DNA of 64,000 bases, from the NCBI GenBank assembly GCA_946407705.1, contig CAMJPC010000001.1, positions 124,001 through 188,000 on the forward strand, in the 5' to 3' direction. The notes under the pieces are model-generated. The model was not told the origin of the DNA. It searched no databases and saw only the letters and a program-made list of their open reading frames with translations. Position 1 is the stretch's first letter. The number at the start of each line of letters is the position of its first letter. Both the position numbers and the translations under genes were made by a program. This DNA comes from an uncultured Clostridia bacterium. Its GTDB lineage: Bacteria; Bacillota; Clostridia; Saccharofermentanales; Saccharofermentanaceae. Positions 24,021 through 34,104 of the stretch are shown here, one piece after another.

Positions 24021-27000
24021 TTATTTGACCTTGATCTTAAAAGATACGGTTTTCGTTACACCCTTATGCTCAAAGTCACCAGACGCTGTAACTCTGCACG
24101 TAATAGTATATGTTCCTTTCTTTAACTTCTTCTTGACTGTAACATTACCTGTAGTGGCATTTATCTTAAAATATTTCTTATATTTCTTTGATTTTCCACG
24201 CTTTACAGCTACAAGACTATACTTAACATTGCCCTGAGCATTACTGACTGACATCACTTTAGCTCGAGCAACCGTTTGGGCCTTTTTTCTCAATTTTTTG
24301 TATTTAACCTTAGCAGTCTTTCCGCCCTTAACAGTAAGTGTATTATTGAACTGTTCAGAAAACTCCAATTCAATTGTCACATTATCAGCCGGCATGGTGA
24401 ATGTGGTTCCTTCTTTGATCACACCATTAACCGTCACTTTTGAGAGATAATAGCCCTTATCCGGTGTGGCTAGAATGGTTATTTCATCACCAATACCGGC
24501 TTTGTCCTTAGATACTGTCGCTGTACCATTAGTTGTTTGACTCACAGTAATCGTATATTGGATTTTCTTGAAAGTAACGGTTACTGTTGCATCTCCGGCT
24601 CCCATTGTGAATTCTTCCCCGGTTATCACTGAATCATTAACCTTTATCTCGTCAAGCTCATAACCAACATCCGGTGTAACTGTAACCTTGACAACATCGT
24701 CGATAACTGCTGTGCTCTTATCCGTACCAGCTGAACCGTTAACAGAATCACTTACATTAACATTATATGTTGTCTTCTTGAATGTAACCGTTACTGTTAC
24801 GTTTCCTGCGGGCATCGTGAATGTTGTTCCATCATTGATTGTGTCATTTACCTTTATAGTATCAACTTCATAACCTTTAGCAGGTTCAGGTGTAATCGTG
24901 ACTACTTCGCCTACTGTCGCGGTACCCTTATCAACCTTAGCAGAACCATTAACAGTAGTACCTACAGTAACACTGTATCCGATCTTCTTAAATGTCGCCT
25001 TTATTTCTGCACCATTAGCAGCATCAGGCATTGTATAAGTGTATGAGATTCCCGTATCGTCAGAATTTATAGATACGATACCATTTGCACGAATTAACGA
25101 TACTTTGTTCTGAACAAACTTACTACCATTAGTAGCGTTGTTATTCTTGTCGGTAGTCAATTCTATTGTATTACCTGCATAAACCAGCAGTATTTTATCG
25201 ACGGTGTATCCATTTTCAGGGTTCACCGTGAATTGCATTTCATCAGTACCGTAACTCCTTTGATTACCGGAAACGGTCCCATGTCCATCATTCGAATAAG
25301 TCACATCATAGTAGAAATAAATGTTAGCTGAACAACCATTAAATGCAGATTGATTATATGAAGATTTATTTAGTATGACAGTATTTAATTTTGTGTTATC
25401 AACAAAAACATCTTCTCCGAGATCAACAGTACGATCAGGTAACTTGACTCTCTCAATATTGTCACATTCTTTAAAAGCCTCTGAACCAATATGGGTTACA
25501 TTCTCCGGAACTGTGAAATCAGTAAGCCCCGTACATCTGGCAAATGCTTCATTTCCTATAGCAGTCATTCTAGCAGGTAGTGTAATAGTCTTAAGATTAC
25601 TACATTCAAAAAACACTCCATCCCCCATAGAGGTCACACTATCAGGAATAGTAATGTTTTCCATACTTGTACATCCCCAAAAAGCACCTCCACCAATAGA
25701 AATTACTTTATTATGGATATTTATGCTTTTTAAGCCGGTACATTCAAAAAACAAACCATCACCAATTTCAGTAACAGTTGAAGGGATTGTAAAACTTGTT
25801 AAGCTGGGGTTCTCAGAAAAAGCAAAGTTACCGATCTTTGTAATCGTTCCAAGGAAAGTAAAATCTGTCAGCTTTTCACAACCGGAAAACATATTGTTAC
25901 TAATGTAAGTAATCTTAGAAGGCAAAGTGATGCTTGTAATGCTTTTACACTTTGCAAAAGCCTCATCACCAATAGAAGTAACATTATCAGGTATTGTAAT
26001 ACTTTTTAGAGATTCACAAGAAACAAATGCCTTCTCTCCAATAGTTTTAAGGGACGCTGGCATAGATACTGTTTCAAGATTCTTAAAATCTTCAAAAGCG
26101 CCATTTCCAATTGATGTTACATTTCCATTAAAAACAATCGATTTGACATTATATCTATTATTCTTCCACGGGCGATCATCTTGTTCGCTTCCAGGATCCG
26201 CATATCCGGACCCTATGAAATTTGCCATATCTCCATAACCGGAAATAGTCAGCGTTCCGTTCTCATCCAATGTCCAAGTCAAATGAGCCCCACAAGTATT
26301 TTGCGCTCCATTGTACTTAAAAAACGTTTCTAAATAAACATCCGAATCTGAATCAGGCATTGTAATTATGCAATTATCATAGGAATCAAATGAATAGTTA
26401 GCCAGTTCATATGAAACATCATTATCTTCTTCAGGATCATATTTCCATCCGAACAATTTCATATATAGAACAGCATAATTGTCTTCATGTGAAATATTCA
26501 GTTTAATCTCTTCAGTACCATAAACCCTGTTTTTTCCTGAAACAGCTCCATAACCATAGTTAGAATACTCAATATTGAAATAGTAGTGAAAAACACCTGA
26601 TGGAAAACCAGGAAATGCAATAGCCTTATCTACATCTCTATTTAGTACAACAGATTCTAATCTTGAGCAGTTTTTAAATGCGTTATTTCCAATACTGGTT
26701 ACATTATCAGGAACTATTATTTTTGTAAGAGCTGAGAAATTTTGAAATGAATACTTTCCGATATACGAAATATCTTCAGGGAAGGATATATTTGTGATAA
26801 CTTCCTTATATTCACTCCATGGAGCATCGTTATCATTAAGCCAGTCATACATTTTACCAGAACCTGATATTTTCAGAACAGACGTTCCATTCGAATTATC
26901 CATTGCCCAAGTCATGTTTTCACCACAAGCAGCTAGTAAAGTTATTCTAAGGGTGGCTGCTGTATCCGAATCAGGCATTACGCATTCCCACTTATCATTA

Positions 27001-29204
27001 GTTTTTCTAGTCAAGTCACATGAATTATTTGAAAAGGAAAGATATACATTGTCTGCAACACGATATTTATTGCAATTAATTGTAATTTCAAGGACATCCG
27101 TTCCAAAGCTTCTTGTTTTTCCGCTTACAGTCACAAATTCATTATTATCATACTCGTTATATAAAACATCATAATAATAATGAAATACATTGGTCGAGAA
27201 ATTCGGGAATGCCTCTGATTTATAAGCATTTCTATTGAGTACTATGGATTTAAGATTCGTACAATCCTTAAACGCATCACTACCTATTGATGTAACGCCA
27301 TCAGGTATAATAACTTGTTTTAGTTTTGTACAAGATTGAAATGCGTATTTTCCAATTGATGTAGCACTATCAGAAATAACTACTGAAGATATTTCATTAC
27401 GAATATCGTTCCAAGGCACTTGAGAATAATTTTCCCAGTTGAACATATCGCCTGATCCAGTAATAGTCAAGTCACCATCAACGCTAAAACACCATTTCAA
27501 GTTTTCACCACAAATTCCTAAAATAGAAAAATAGGCTTCTAAAACAGCAGATTCGTTTGCATCCGGCATAATGTATTTACCATTTTCATTTGGAAACAAT
27601 TCAACTGTTTTGCCAGAAGAAGTCCATGTCAATTTGTTAAGTGTGAAATTACCTTTAGGAGAAACCGACAATTCAATTTCATCAGTACCAAAAGTCCTAG
27701 TTTTTCCAGTTATTGTTCCACCATTATTACTTGAATACGCTAAATCATAATAATAGTGAAAAACATTCTCAGAAACATTCGGGAACGCAGCACTTCTATT
27801 AGCAATTAGACTACTAATTGCTACTGATTCAAGAGCTGAACAATTGGCAAAAGCACTATTACCTATTGATACAACCCCTTCTGAAATAACAACTTTTGTA
27901 AGGCCTGAACACCTTTCAAATGCTAAATTTTCTATCGAAGTAACACTTGACGGAATTGTAATGCGTTTTAACCCTTTGCATAAAACAAAAGCTTGCTCTC
28001 CAATTTTAGTTACTGTGTCTGGTATCGTAATACTATTTAGATTAGGACAATTATAGAAAGCACTAGCATATATAGTTGTCAAGCCATCATACAGTGTTAT
28101 TGTTTTGAGATTTTTACAAGTATGAAACGCGCCTTCCCCAATAAACTTGGCACTTTGTGGAATTTCAACACTTGTAAGTCCATAACAGTTTGTAAAACAA
28201 TATGGCGGAATAGATTGAACGTTAGTAGATATTGAAATACTCGTAACTCCTTCGCAACCAAAAAAAGCAGAACGGCCAAGAGTGGTTACACTATCAGGAA
28301 TAATAATTCTTGTAAAACACTTACATCCAGAAAAAGCATAACTTCCAATTGAAGTTACTCCGCTTGGAATAGTTACGTTAGATAGAGAACTACAATTGTA
28401 AAATGCGTAAATACCAATTGTTTTAATACTATTCGAAAGTGAAACACTACATAGGTTGTTGCATTCCAAAAAAGATCCATTTCCAACAGAAGTTACACCA
28501 TCCATGATAACAACAGCTTTAATGTCGCTAAGATAATCCTTCCACGGTACTACATTAGATGAATAAGAAAACTCTTCTCTATAATTCGGCATGTCTCCAG
28601 AACCAGTTATTGTTAAAGTTCCTTCGTCATCCAAAGACCATGATAATCTAGAGTTAATCTTTCCAGAATAACCATTAGTTGCTTTTCGCTTTGCTTTTAT
28701 TTCTGGTAGAGTCTCTGTTGTTTCAGGTTCTGAACCTTGAGTTTGATCAGATTCTTGTTCTTCAGTCTCCTTCGGCTCCTGCTTTTCAGTCTCCTCCGGC
28801 TCCTGCTTTTCAGTCTCCTCCGGCTCCTGTTTTTCAGTCTCCTTCGGCTCCTGCTTCTCGGTCTCCTTCGGCTCCTGCTTCTCAGTCTCCTTAGGTTCCT
28901 GCTTCTCGGTCTCTTTCGGCTCCTGTTTCTCAGTCTCCTTTGACTCCTGCTTCTCGGTCTCCTTCGGCTCCTGCTTCTCAGTCTCCTTAGGTTCCTGCTT
29001 CTCGGTCTCTTTCGGCTCCTGCTTCTCAGTCTCCTTCGGAACTTGCTTTTCTGTAGTCTTTGGTTCTTTTTCTTCAGAGGATTCAGTCTTCTGTGTCTCA
29101 GAAGGAGCTGATGTCTCATCTGCCATAACTTCAAAGGACGGCATCATCATGGACATGCTCATAACGATTGACAATATAACTGCTGTGATCTTGTTGCGTT
29201 TCAT
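24021..29204 (-). CDS. BspA-type LRR cell-surface protein
   Basis: The 1727-aa exported protein starts with a signal peptide (about 1-28), followed by about 12 octad repeats of ETEKQEPK type (about 52-148), three or four blocks of BspA/LRR_5 repeats (motifs such as IPSGVTSIGSYAFSGCK and IPDSVTSMGDGVFFEC) separated by CGENLKWCFS-type beta modules, three tandem InlB B-repeat-like domains (about 1430-1640) and a C-terminal Big/cadherin-like domain. No LPXTG motif is present, so attachment must use another mode. Such proteins bind host or plant polymers or other cells. The gene is A/T-richer than its neighbours and lies between two copies of a tRNA-Ala 3' end, so recent acquisition is likely. GAGGAGG lies 8 nt before the ATG. 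Confidence 0.93.
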   Translation of the reverse strand: MKRNKITAVILSIVMSMSMMMPSFEVMADETSAPSETQKTESSEEKEPKTTEKQVPKETEKQEPKETEKQEPKETEKQEPKETEKQESKETEKQEPKETEKQEPKETEKQEPKETEKQEPKETEKQEPEETEKQEPEETEKQEPKETEEQESDQTQGSEPETTETLPEIKAKRKATNGYSGKINSRLSWSLDDEGTLTITGSGDMPNYREEFSYSSNVVPWKDYLSDIKAVVIMDGVTSVGNGSFLECNNLCSVSLSNSIKTIGIYAFYNCSSLSNVTIPSGVTSIGSYAFSGCKCFTRIIIPDSVTTLGRSAFFGCEGVTSISISTNVQSIPPYCFTNCYGLTSVEIPQSAKFIGEGAFHTCKNLKTITLYDGLTTIYASAFYNCPNLNSITIPDTVTKIGEQAFVLCKGLKRITIPSSVTSIENLAFERCSGLTKVVISEGVVSIGNSAFANCSALESVAISSLIANRSAAFPNVSENVFHYYYDLAYSSNNGGTITGKTRTFGTDEIELSVSPKGNFTLNKLTWTSSGKTVELFPNENGKYIMPDANESAVLEAYFSILGICGENLKWCFSVDGDLTITGSGDMFNWENYSQVPWNDIRNEISSVVISDSATSIGKYAFQSCTKLKQVIIPDGVTSIGSDAFKDCTNLKSIVLNRNAYKSEAFPNFSTNVFHYYYDVLYNEYDNNEFVTVSGKTRSFGTDVLEITINCNKYRVADNVYLSFSNNSCDLTRKTNDKWECVMPDSDTAATLRITLLAACGENMTWAMDNSNGTSVLKISGSGKMYDWLNDNDAPWSEYKEVITNISFPEDISYIGKYSFQNFSALTKIIVPDNVTSIGNNAFKNCSRLESVVLNRDVDKAIAFPGFPSGVFHYYFNIEYSNYGYGAVSGKNRVYGTEEIKLNISHEDNYAVLYMKLFGWKYDPEEDNDVSYELANYSFDSYDNCIITMPDSDSDVYLETFFKYNGAQNTCGAHLTWTLDENGTLTISGYGDMANFIGSGYADPGSEQDDRPWKNNRYNVKSIVFNGNVTSIGNGAFEDFKNLETVSMPASLKTIGEKAFVSCESLKSITIPDNVTSIGDEAFAKCKSITSITLPSKITYISNNMFSGCEKLTDFTFLGTITKIGNFAFSENPSLTSFTIPSTVTEIGDGLFFECTGLKSINIHNKVISIGGGAFWGCTSMENITIPDSVTSMGDGVFFECSNLKTITLPARMTAIGNEAFARCTGLTDFTVPENVTHIGSEAFKECDNIERVKLPDRTVDLGEDVFVDNTKLNTVILNKSSYNQSAFNGCSANIYFYYDVTYSNDGHGTVSGNQRSYGTDEMQFTVNPENGYTVDKILLVYAGNTIELTTDKNNNATNGSKFVQNKVSLIRANGIVSINSDDTGISYTYTMPDAANGAEIKATFKKIGYSVTVGTTVNGSAKVDKGTATVGEVVTITPEPAKGYEVDTIKVNDTINDGTTFTMPAGNVTVTVTFKKTTYNVNVSDSVNGSAGTDKSTAVIDDVVKVTVTPDVGYELDEIKVNDSVITGEEFTMGAGDATVTVTFKKIQYTITVSQTTNGTATVSKDKAGIGDEITILATPDKGYYLSKVTVNGVIKEGTTFTMPADNVTIELEFSEQFNNTLTVKGGKTAKVKYKKLRKKAQTVARAKVMSVSNAQGNVKYSLVAVKRGKSKKYKKYFKINATTGNVTVKKKLKKGTYTITCRVTASGDFEHKGVTKTVSFKIKVK
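28761..29051. repeat. 24-bp tandem repeats encoding an ETEKQEPK octad array
   Basis: About twelve imperfect 24-bp units encode EKQEPKET with E/K, V and S variants. Third positions vary between units (Ser/Glu/Lys codons alternate), so the array is not freshly expanded, but copy number may still vary between strains. The array forms a highly charged stalk just after the signal peptide. Confidence 0.9.
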
Positions 29205-29357
29205 CGTATTATCCTCCTCAAAAAGAAGAAGTACACATAATTCTAGACTTTAATTCTAGTACAGCTACACAACGTTTTCATTAACACCAATTTATTAAAA
29301 TGTAAACATTATTTTTAATAATCTTTTTCAGAGCAAAAACAGCAAGTTCTTTTCAGT

Positions 29358-29377
29358 TCCCGTATGCTCCACCAAAT
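29358..29377 (+). repeat. attR-like copy of the tRNA-Ala 3' end
   Basis: The 20-bp exact copy of 23822-23841 is without the rest of a tRNA. It is followed immediately by a rho-independent terminator (29380-29419) that would fit as the tRNA's original one. Confidence 0.8.
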
Positions 29378-29379
29378 TC

Positions 29380-29419
29380 AAAAAACCAATTGTTCTTGGC
29401 TTCGAACAATAGGTTTTTT
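29380..29419 (+). terminator. Terminator, probably the tRNA-Ala gene's displaced original
   Basis: AAAAAACC-A-ATTGTTC pairs with GAACAAT-A-GGTTTTTT around an 8-nt loop, and the 3' arm ends in six T residues. It has no gene before it on the plus strand except the tRNA fragment, which fits separation from the tRNA by the inserted island. Confidence 0.75.
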
Positions 29420-29474
29420 CATGTATACGCGCGGAATTGGTTACAGAAGTATTTTATTGTTTGTGTTTTTGTTT

Positions 29475-31292
29475 TTAATCCTTATTTTTGCGATTGGTGG
29501 CAAAATACGCGAGTGCAAATTCGACCTCGTAATCCCTAGTGCTGTTTACGTCAAAAATTGTCTCACAAGCTTTTGCCGTTACAGGGATCGTCACATCAAT
29601 GGGAATCCTGGATAATCTGTCAGGCTTGGTATCAATCATGGTTATCCCGTTTGAATCGACTGACGGGACTATAGGATAAGTAATTATGAATTCCGAATCA
29701 GGTGTTATACAAGAGCCGCCGACCGCTTGATAAATACCCATAGAAGCAGTCATTCCCATAACCGTAACATTGGGGCACTGTAGGAATGCATATATAAGGC
29801 CGTCACCGCTGCTGCAGCAATTCATGTTTGTCAACACGATAACATCCAGATCCTTCCACCTTCCGTCAACTCTGACTTTTCTTTGCTGATTGCATCTGAA
29901 ATCCATATTGATCTCATGGTCTGTAAACAATGAAACAAGTTCACACAAGATAAGCGGCAGTCCACCTGTGTTATTTCTGGTATCGATGATCAGGCGCTTC
30001 ATTCCCTGTGACTGCATGTCTTTTAGTCTTGAATTGACAAGTTCCTTAATCTCCGGATACTCATTTTTGGCAACGGCTATTACATCACCTACTGTATCGT
30101 AGACTTCGCTGTTGAAAACTATATATCCGCAATCTTCTGAGACCATTTCCGCACGGTAGTTCTCTCTTTCTTTTCTGTATCTTTCACGTAATGCATCCTG
30201 CTCTTCCGGTGACATCTTCTTGAATTTCTCAACATCCAAAGTTGCTAAAAGCCCTTCGTGATTAAAGCTCCCGAGCGCAGCGATAAGCCTTTTTGAATAA
30301 TTGCCGATACTTTCCAGTGATACCGTCTTCTCGGTTGAATCGGAGCCGATAAACGTGACCTCGACCGTACCTTCGGAAAGCCCGGGAAAATACATTGCCT
30401 TTACCCTGTCAAAATTCGCCTTGACCGGAGCGTCCTTACCAAGCGTATAATCAGCCTCTTCGATGGCTTTATCAATGTTCACGCCATTCCACTTTGTGAT
30501 AACGGTTCCAAAGCGGATACCTGCTTTCTCGGCAGCGCTTCCTTCCTCGACCAGAACAGCGATCGTCTCACCACTGTCAACAGTAAAAAGCGCAAAGCCG
30601 TAATCGTTTCCCGCCAATTCCTTTTCAGCTTTTAATGCAATATCTGAACCGGCTTTTGAAAAGCTGGCAAGGCCTATATGACCATCATGGAAATTGCTTA
30701 TATACTCAACCAGCACCTTGTAATATGCCTTGGAATCATGATTCTTTTCAGCCTCTTCAACCCTCGGCATGAGTTCGGCTCTGATCTTGTCATAATCGAT
30801 CTCTTTCCAGTCGTTCAACACATAATTCTTCTTCATATCAAACATTATCCTGTCGAAGCTCTCAACATATCCGCATCTCGAGTAGTTGCCTATATGCGGA
30901 AGATCGTAATCGGCACAAAGTTCAAAGACCACATAACCAAAACCTATTACCGATGCCGCAACAGTAAGAAAGGCTGCTATCTTGTATAAAACTTTCTTTT
31001 TCCTGAGAATGCAAAGAACGATCAGTGCCAAGGCTCCTGCATACATGGGAAAGTACAATTTGACAGAAAACAGTTCATTTCCCTTGTAACAGTTGAGATA
31101 AAAGTGCACCGCACTCATGATCAGCGGCACAAAGCACACGATACTCCATATTCTCCACGCCTTAGCGCCCATTTCTTTTTTCACCAGGATATGGTGCCAT
31201 ATCAAAAGAAATACGGAAAACAGGATTATAAACCAACCGGTAAAATGGTTAATAAAATCCATTTTTGATATGTAGTAGATTATCTCAGACAT
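29475..31292 (-). CDS. S41 family peptidase with N-terminal membrane domain
   Basis: In this 605-aa protein, about five transmembrane helices occupy residues 12-125. An extracytoplasmic part follows with an N-terminal helical domain, a PDZ-like segment (AEKAGIRFGTVITKWNG) and a C-terminal S41 protease domain with RNNTGGLP and the probable catalytic Ser in NMNCCSSGDGLIYAF. The usual Ser-Lys arrangement cannot be fully confirmed because the region around the expected Lys (MTASMGIYQAVGG) is divergent. It may process wall or exported proteins. GAGGGG lies 9 nt before the ATG. Confidence 0.86.
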   Translation of the reverse strand: MSEIIYYISKMDFINHFTGWFIILFSVFLLIWHHILVKKEMGAKAWRIWSIVCFVPLIMSAVHFYLNCYKGNELFSVKLYFPMYAGALALIVLCILRKKKVLYKIAAFLTVAASVIGFGYVVFELCADYDLPHIGNYSRCGYVESFDRIMFDMKKNYVLNDWKEIDYDKIRAELMPRVEEAEKNHDSKAYYKVLVEYISNFHDGHIGLASFSKAGSDIALKAEKELAGNDYGFALFTVDSGETIAVLVEEGSAAEKAGIRFGTVITKWNGVNIDKAIEEADYTLGKDAPVKANFDRVKAMYFPGLSEGTVEVTFIGSDSTEKTVSLESIGNYSKRLIAALGSFNHEGLLATLDVEKFKKMSPEEQDALRERYRKERENYRAEMVSEDCGYIVFNSEVYDTVGDVIAVAKNEYPEIKELVNSRLKDMQSQGMKRLIIDTRNNTGGLPLILCELVSLFTDHEINMDFRCNQQRKVRVDGRWKDLDVIVLTNMNCCSSGDGLIYAFLQCPNVTVMGMTASMGIYQAVGGSCITPDSEFIITYPIVPSVDSNGITMIDTKPDRLSRIPIDVTIPVTAKACETIFDVNSTRDYEVEFALAYFATNRKNKD

Positions 31293-31507
31293 CTTAAAAC
31301 ACCCCTCATAAACGAACCCTTATCAGGTTGTTGCCTTTCTATTCTAATCTTTCGAAATCTATTTCGTATGCTTATGATATACCAATGGAATCTGATAATT
31401 CTAAAACCGTGGCGACTTGCAGTTCTTGCGTGGTGAAATGAACCTGCTCCGAAAGCATAGCATAACTTTCGGGACAGTATTGTGACGAAGAATTAAATAA
31501 GTATAAT

Positions 31508-32083
31508 TCACTGGACTATGGAAAAGTCAAAGTTCTCTTGAACCGGTTCGGACCAGGCGCGTGACTTCTTATCATAGCTTTGAGTAGTTGTGCGGTAGGT
31601 TGTCGTAACCGTTCCCCGCAAAGGACCGACTTCTCCTTCCTGGGAAACAAACGCCCACGTTTTAAGTGTTGCATCTTTAAGATCAAGACTTAAACGATCA
31701 TTGTTACAAAACACCATGATACTGCTGATATATCTATCGGTGTTATATCCGGTACTGACCTCCATTGTCATTCTTTCTCTATCTGTCTTTATATTGTCAG
31801 GGCCGAAATCCTCGGCTCCATACTTACCTGAAAAACTTACCTTTATATTTTTTTCAGTGTCTTCAAACAGGCTTTTCATCTCACCTGAAGAAGCCTTTTC
31901 CTTATCAAAATAAAAAGTGATCACACCGTTCCTGAGATCAATACTATTGATCCCGGCAACATTGTCATAATGGCATGAAAACAGAACCTGTCTTCCAAAA
32001 CATGCTGTCAGTAAACATGCTGACATGATGACAACGGCCGGGAACAGAGTCACTGCCGTAAAACGTTTCTTTTCCATATACAT
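31508..32083 (-). CDS. Hypothetical lipoprotein
   Basis: The 191-aa protein has a signal peptide with lipobox LLTAC (Cys 28) and a 160-residue beta-rich mature part of unknown family. GGGGGA lies 5 nt before the first ATG (32083), which I keep over the ATG two codons later. It starts 25 nt after the diguanylate cyclase stop, so the two may be one transcript. Confidence 0.75.
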   Translation of the reverse strand: MYMEKKRFTAVTLFPAVVIMSACLLTACFGRQVLFSCHYDNVAGINSIDLRNGVITFYFDKEKASSGEMKSLFEDTEKNIKVSFSGKYGAEDFGPDNIKTDRERMTMEVSTGYNTDRYISSIMVFCNNDRLSLDLKDATLKTWAFVSQEGEVGPLRGTVTTTYRTTTQSYDKKSRAWSEPVQENFDFSIVQ

Positions 32084-32108
32084 CTAATCCCCCGTATCAT
32101 AAAGCCTT

Positions 32109-33194
32109 TTATCTGTTTGTTCTTGAAGCTATATTGTTTTCTTTGTAGTAAAGTTGTTTCTCCGCATACATATTTGCGTCTGACTCACTTATCAGCTCAT
32201 CGATCGGTCTTTTGCCGTCAGAAGAATAGCAATATCCGACAGAACAACTGTACGGAGTGTCTTTAACCTGTTCCTGAATGCGTCTGGTAAGATCCAGTAC
32301 TTCCTCTTCAGACACCTTCCGGCATACAACGACGAATTCGTCACCGCCCACCCTGTATACTGACTGCTTACGCTTGGCTGCACGCAGAAAGCACGAAGCT
32401 ATCGTGGATATTGCCTTATCCCCTGCCGTATGGCCTTCCGTATCATTAATTATCTTCAGTCCGTTCATGTCGATAGAAATGATCGCAGATATCTCTTCCG
32501 GCTCACTGGAAATGTCTGAATAAAACGCCTGGCGGTTTAGCAAACCCGTAAGAGGATCCTTTTTCGTGACCTGGAGGATCGAGAAAACATAGTAAACGAA
32601 TACGGAAATTGCGATCGTTGCACAGAACAGCCCGGCATATCCTTTTCCGATCAGGAAAGGCAGGATTATTCCCGAGAAAAAAGCAAAACCGAAATATACG
32701 ATCGGTATGATCTCAGTAGACTGTTTTGAGCTGTGTCGTATCATGAGGACGATCAGCAATATGCAGTATACTCCGACAACCGCATATGGCAGCAGCCCGA
32801 GAGGTCCTCGTTTCATTGTCCCGGTTTCATCAAGCCGGAATACTATTCCCGTCGGGATCGATATGAAGTCAACTATCGTAAGCAGAATGGCCGGAATGAA
32901 TATATGCCACTTCTGTTTCTTAATGATCGTATAAATGATCTGTGCGACAAGAAAAGGCGTGGCACTGTATCTGACAGCTATCAGGTAAGGCCTGACCGGT
33001 TGAAAACCGGATCGGTCTGCCAAATAGAACTCAATAAACACGATGACCGAGAGAATAAGGACCTCTGCGATCAGTTCATACATGCGGATAACGACCTTCT
33101 TCTCCAAAAAGACAGTAGAAATAAGGGATGTGGCAAATCCCAAAAGAACGAGTATCAATGCCCAATTCTGAACCACATACTCGGTAACTGCCAT
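32109..33194 (-). CDS. Membrane-bound diguanylate cyclase
   Basis: The 361-aa protein has six or seven hydrophobic helices (about 10-205) followed by a GGDEF domain beginning KDPLTGLLNRQAF, with intact active site RVGGDEFVVV. It lacks an RxxD I-site. AAGAGGT lies 5 nt before the ATG. This is the second membrane GGDEF protein in the window; no EAL or PilZ gene is seen here. Confidence 0.92.
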   Translation of the reverse strand: MAVTEYVVQNWALILVLLGFATSLISTVFLEKKVVIRMYELIAEVLILSVIVFIEFYLADRSGFQPVRPYLIAVRYSATPFLVAQIIYTIIKKQKWHIFIPAILLTIVDFISIPTGIVFRLDETGTMKRGPLGLLPYAVVGVYCILLIVLMIRHSSKQSTEIIPIVYFGFAFFSGIILPFLIGKGYAGLFCATIAISVFVYYVFSILQVTKKDPLTGLLNRQAFYSDISSEPEEISAIISIDMNGLKIINDTEGHTAGDKAISTIASCFLRAAKRKQSVYRVGGDEFVVVCRKVSEEEVLDLTRRIQEQVKDTPYSCSVGYCYSSDGKRPIDELISESDANMYAEKQLYYKENNIASRTNR

Positions 33195-33410
33195 AACTAC
33201 CTCTTAACCGTTCAAAAAGACAGCAAATACGAATCTGATAGACTTACTCTTACATTATACCAAGTTTATTTCGCGAAAACCGATACAAAGGAACACAGGG
33301 CGGTCCGAAAAAATTCCTGTTTTATTATTCACCCTATTGCAAAGATAAACAAAATATATGATATAAATAATAGAATGAATATATTATCCAAATACCTGGG
33401 AGGTTGGTAT

Positions 33411-33980
33411 ATGGGAAAGATATTTAAGACTGTAATGTCTGTCGTTCTTATGGGTGCTATGGTCCTTTGTTCTGCCGCATGCGCAAAAGAGGAAAAAAAG
33501 ATCGGAGCTGAAAAACTGACGGCAAACCAGTTTCAGGAGACTCTTAAAAAGGCTAACGTAGGTATATTTGATCAAGACATAAGCAAAGTAGAAAACAATA
33601 CCTACTCTTATGTCAAATATCAGAAGGGCGATGATTTCCGTATTTTCGTCGAATTCTGGCGCTACGAAGAAGGCAATGCTCCTATCGCTACCCTCGCAAC
33701 AAAGACGGAAAACTACAAGAAGCTCATGCAGACAGGTTCATTCACCGGGATCATAAACAATAAGAAGACCGGCGGTGTCACCTACTTTACCACGAACGGA
33801 TTTAACAATGACGAGCACGACCTCTGGGGTGCGAAAGGATATTATTACGGCGGCTGGTATTTTACGGACCGCACCATAATCATTGTCTACACAAAATCAG
33901 ACACGGATGAATACAGGATCGCAGTAGACAAGATAATCACCCAGTTAGGTTTCCCAAAACCCGAACGTCCTAAAAAGTAA
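33411..33980 (+). CDS. Hypothetical lipoprotein
   Basis: The product is 189 aa from the ATG at 33411, chosen because GGGAGG lies 7 nt upstream and a signal peptide starts there (MGKIFKTVMSVVLMG) with a lipobox-like CSAAC (Cys 24). Longer in-frame starts run into the neighbouring gene's antisense. The mature domain (about 160 residues, with GGVTYFTTNGF and GYYYGGWYF) is unrecognised. It is divergent from the diguanylate cyclase across a 216-bp gap and has its own terminator. Confidence 0.82.
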   Translation: MGKIFKTVMSVVLMGAMVLCSAACAKEEKKIGAEKLTANQFQETLKKANVGIFDQDISKVENNTYSYVKYQKGDDFRIFVEFWRYEEGNAPIATLATKTENYKKLMQTGSFTGIINNKKTGGVTYFTTNGFNNDEHDLWGAKGYYYGGWYFTDRTIIIVYTKSDTDEYRIAVDKIITQLGFPKPERPKK

Positions 33981-33991
33981 AAACCAAAAGT

Positions 33992-34020
33992 GCCCGCCGA
34001 ACATATCCGGCGGGCTTTTT
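33992..34020 (+). terminator. Rho-independent terminator of the plus-strand lipoprotein gene
   Basis: The stem GCCCGCCG / CGGCGGGC with a short loop is followed by TTTTT, 12 nt after the stop codon. Confidence 0.92.
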
Positions 34021-34044
34021 AGTGATGCTTGTCCGATATGCAAA

Positions 34045-34070
34045 AGAAAACGGCCGGGGAAACGGCCGTT
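34045..34070 (-). terminator. Terminator of duplicated small gene, copy 1
   Basis: On the minus strand AACGGCCG / CGGCCGTT with a 6-nt loop is followed by TTCTTTT, 35 nt after the stop codon of the 65-aa gene. Confidence 0.85.
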
Positions 34071-34104
34071 AACTTTAGGGTGGAGATAGGATATGTGTTA
34101 TGAC

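Noticed and set aside
28697..29134. Arg/Leu-rich and Leu-rich ORFs in other frames of the octad repeat region
   Set aside because: They are shadows of the 24-bp tandem repeat in the LRR surface protein gene and have no start signals.
31449..31472. Terminator after the lipoprotein gene at 31508
   Set aside because: A CCGAAAG/CTTTCGG hairpin is present but has no T-run on the minus strand, so it is not called.
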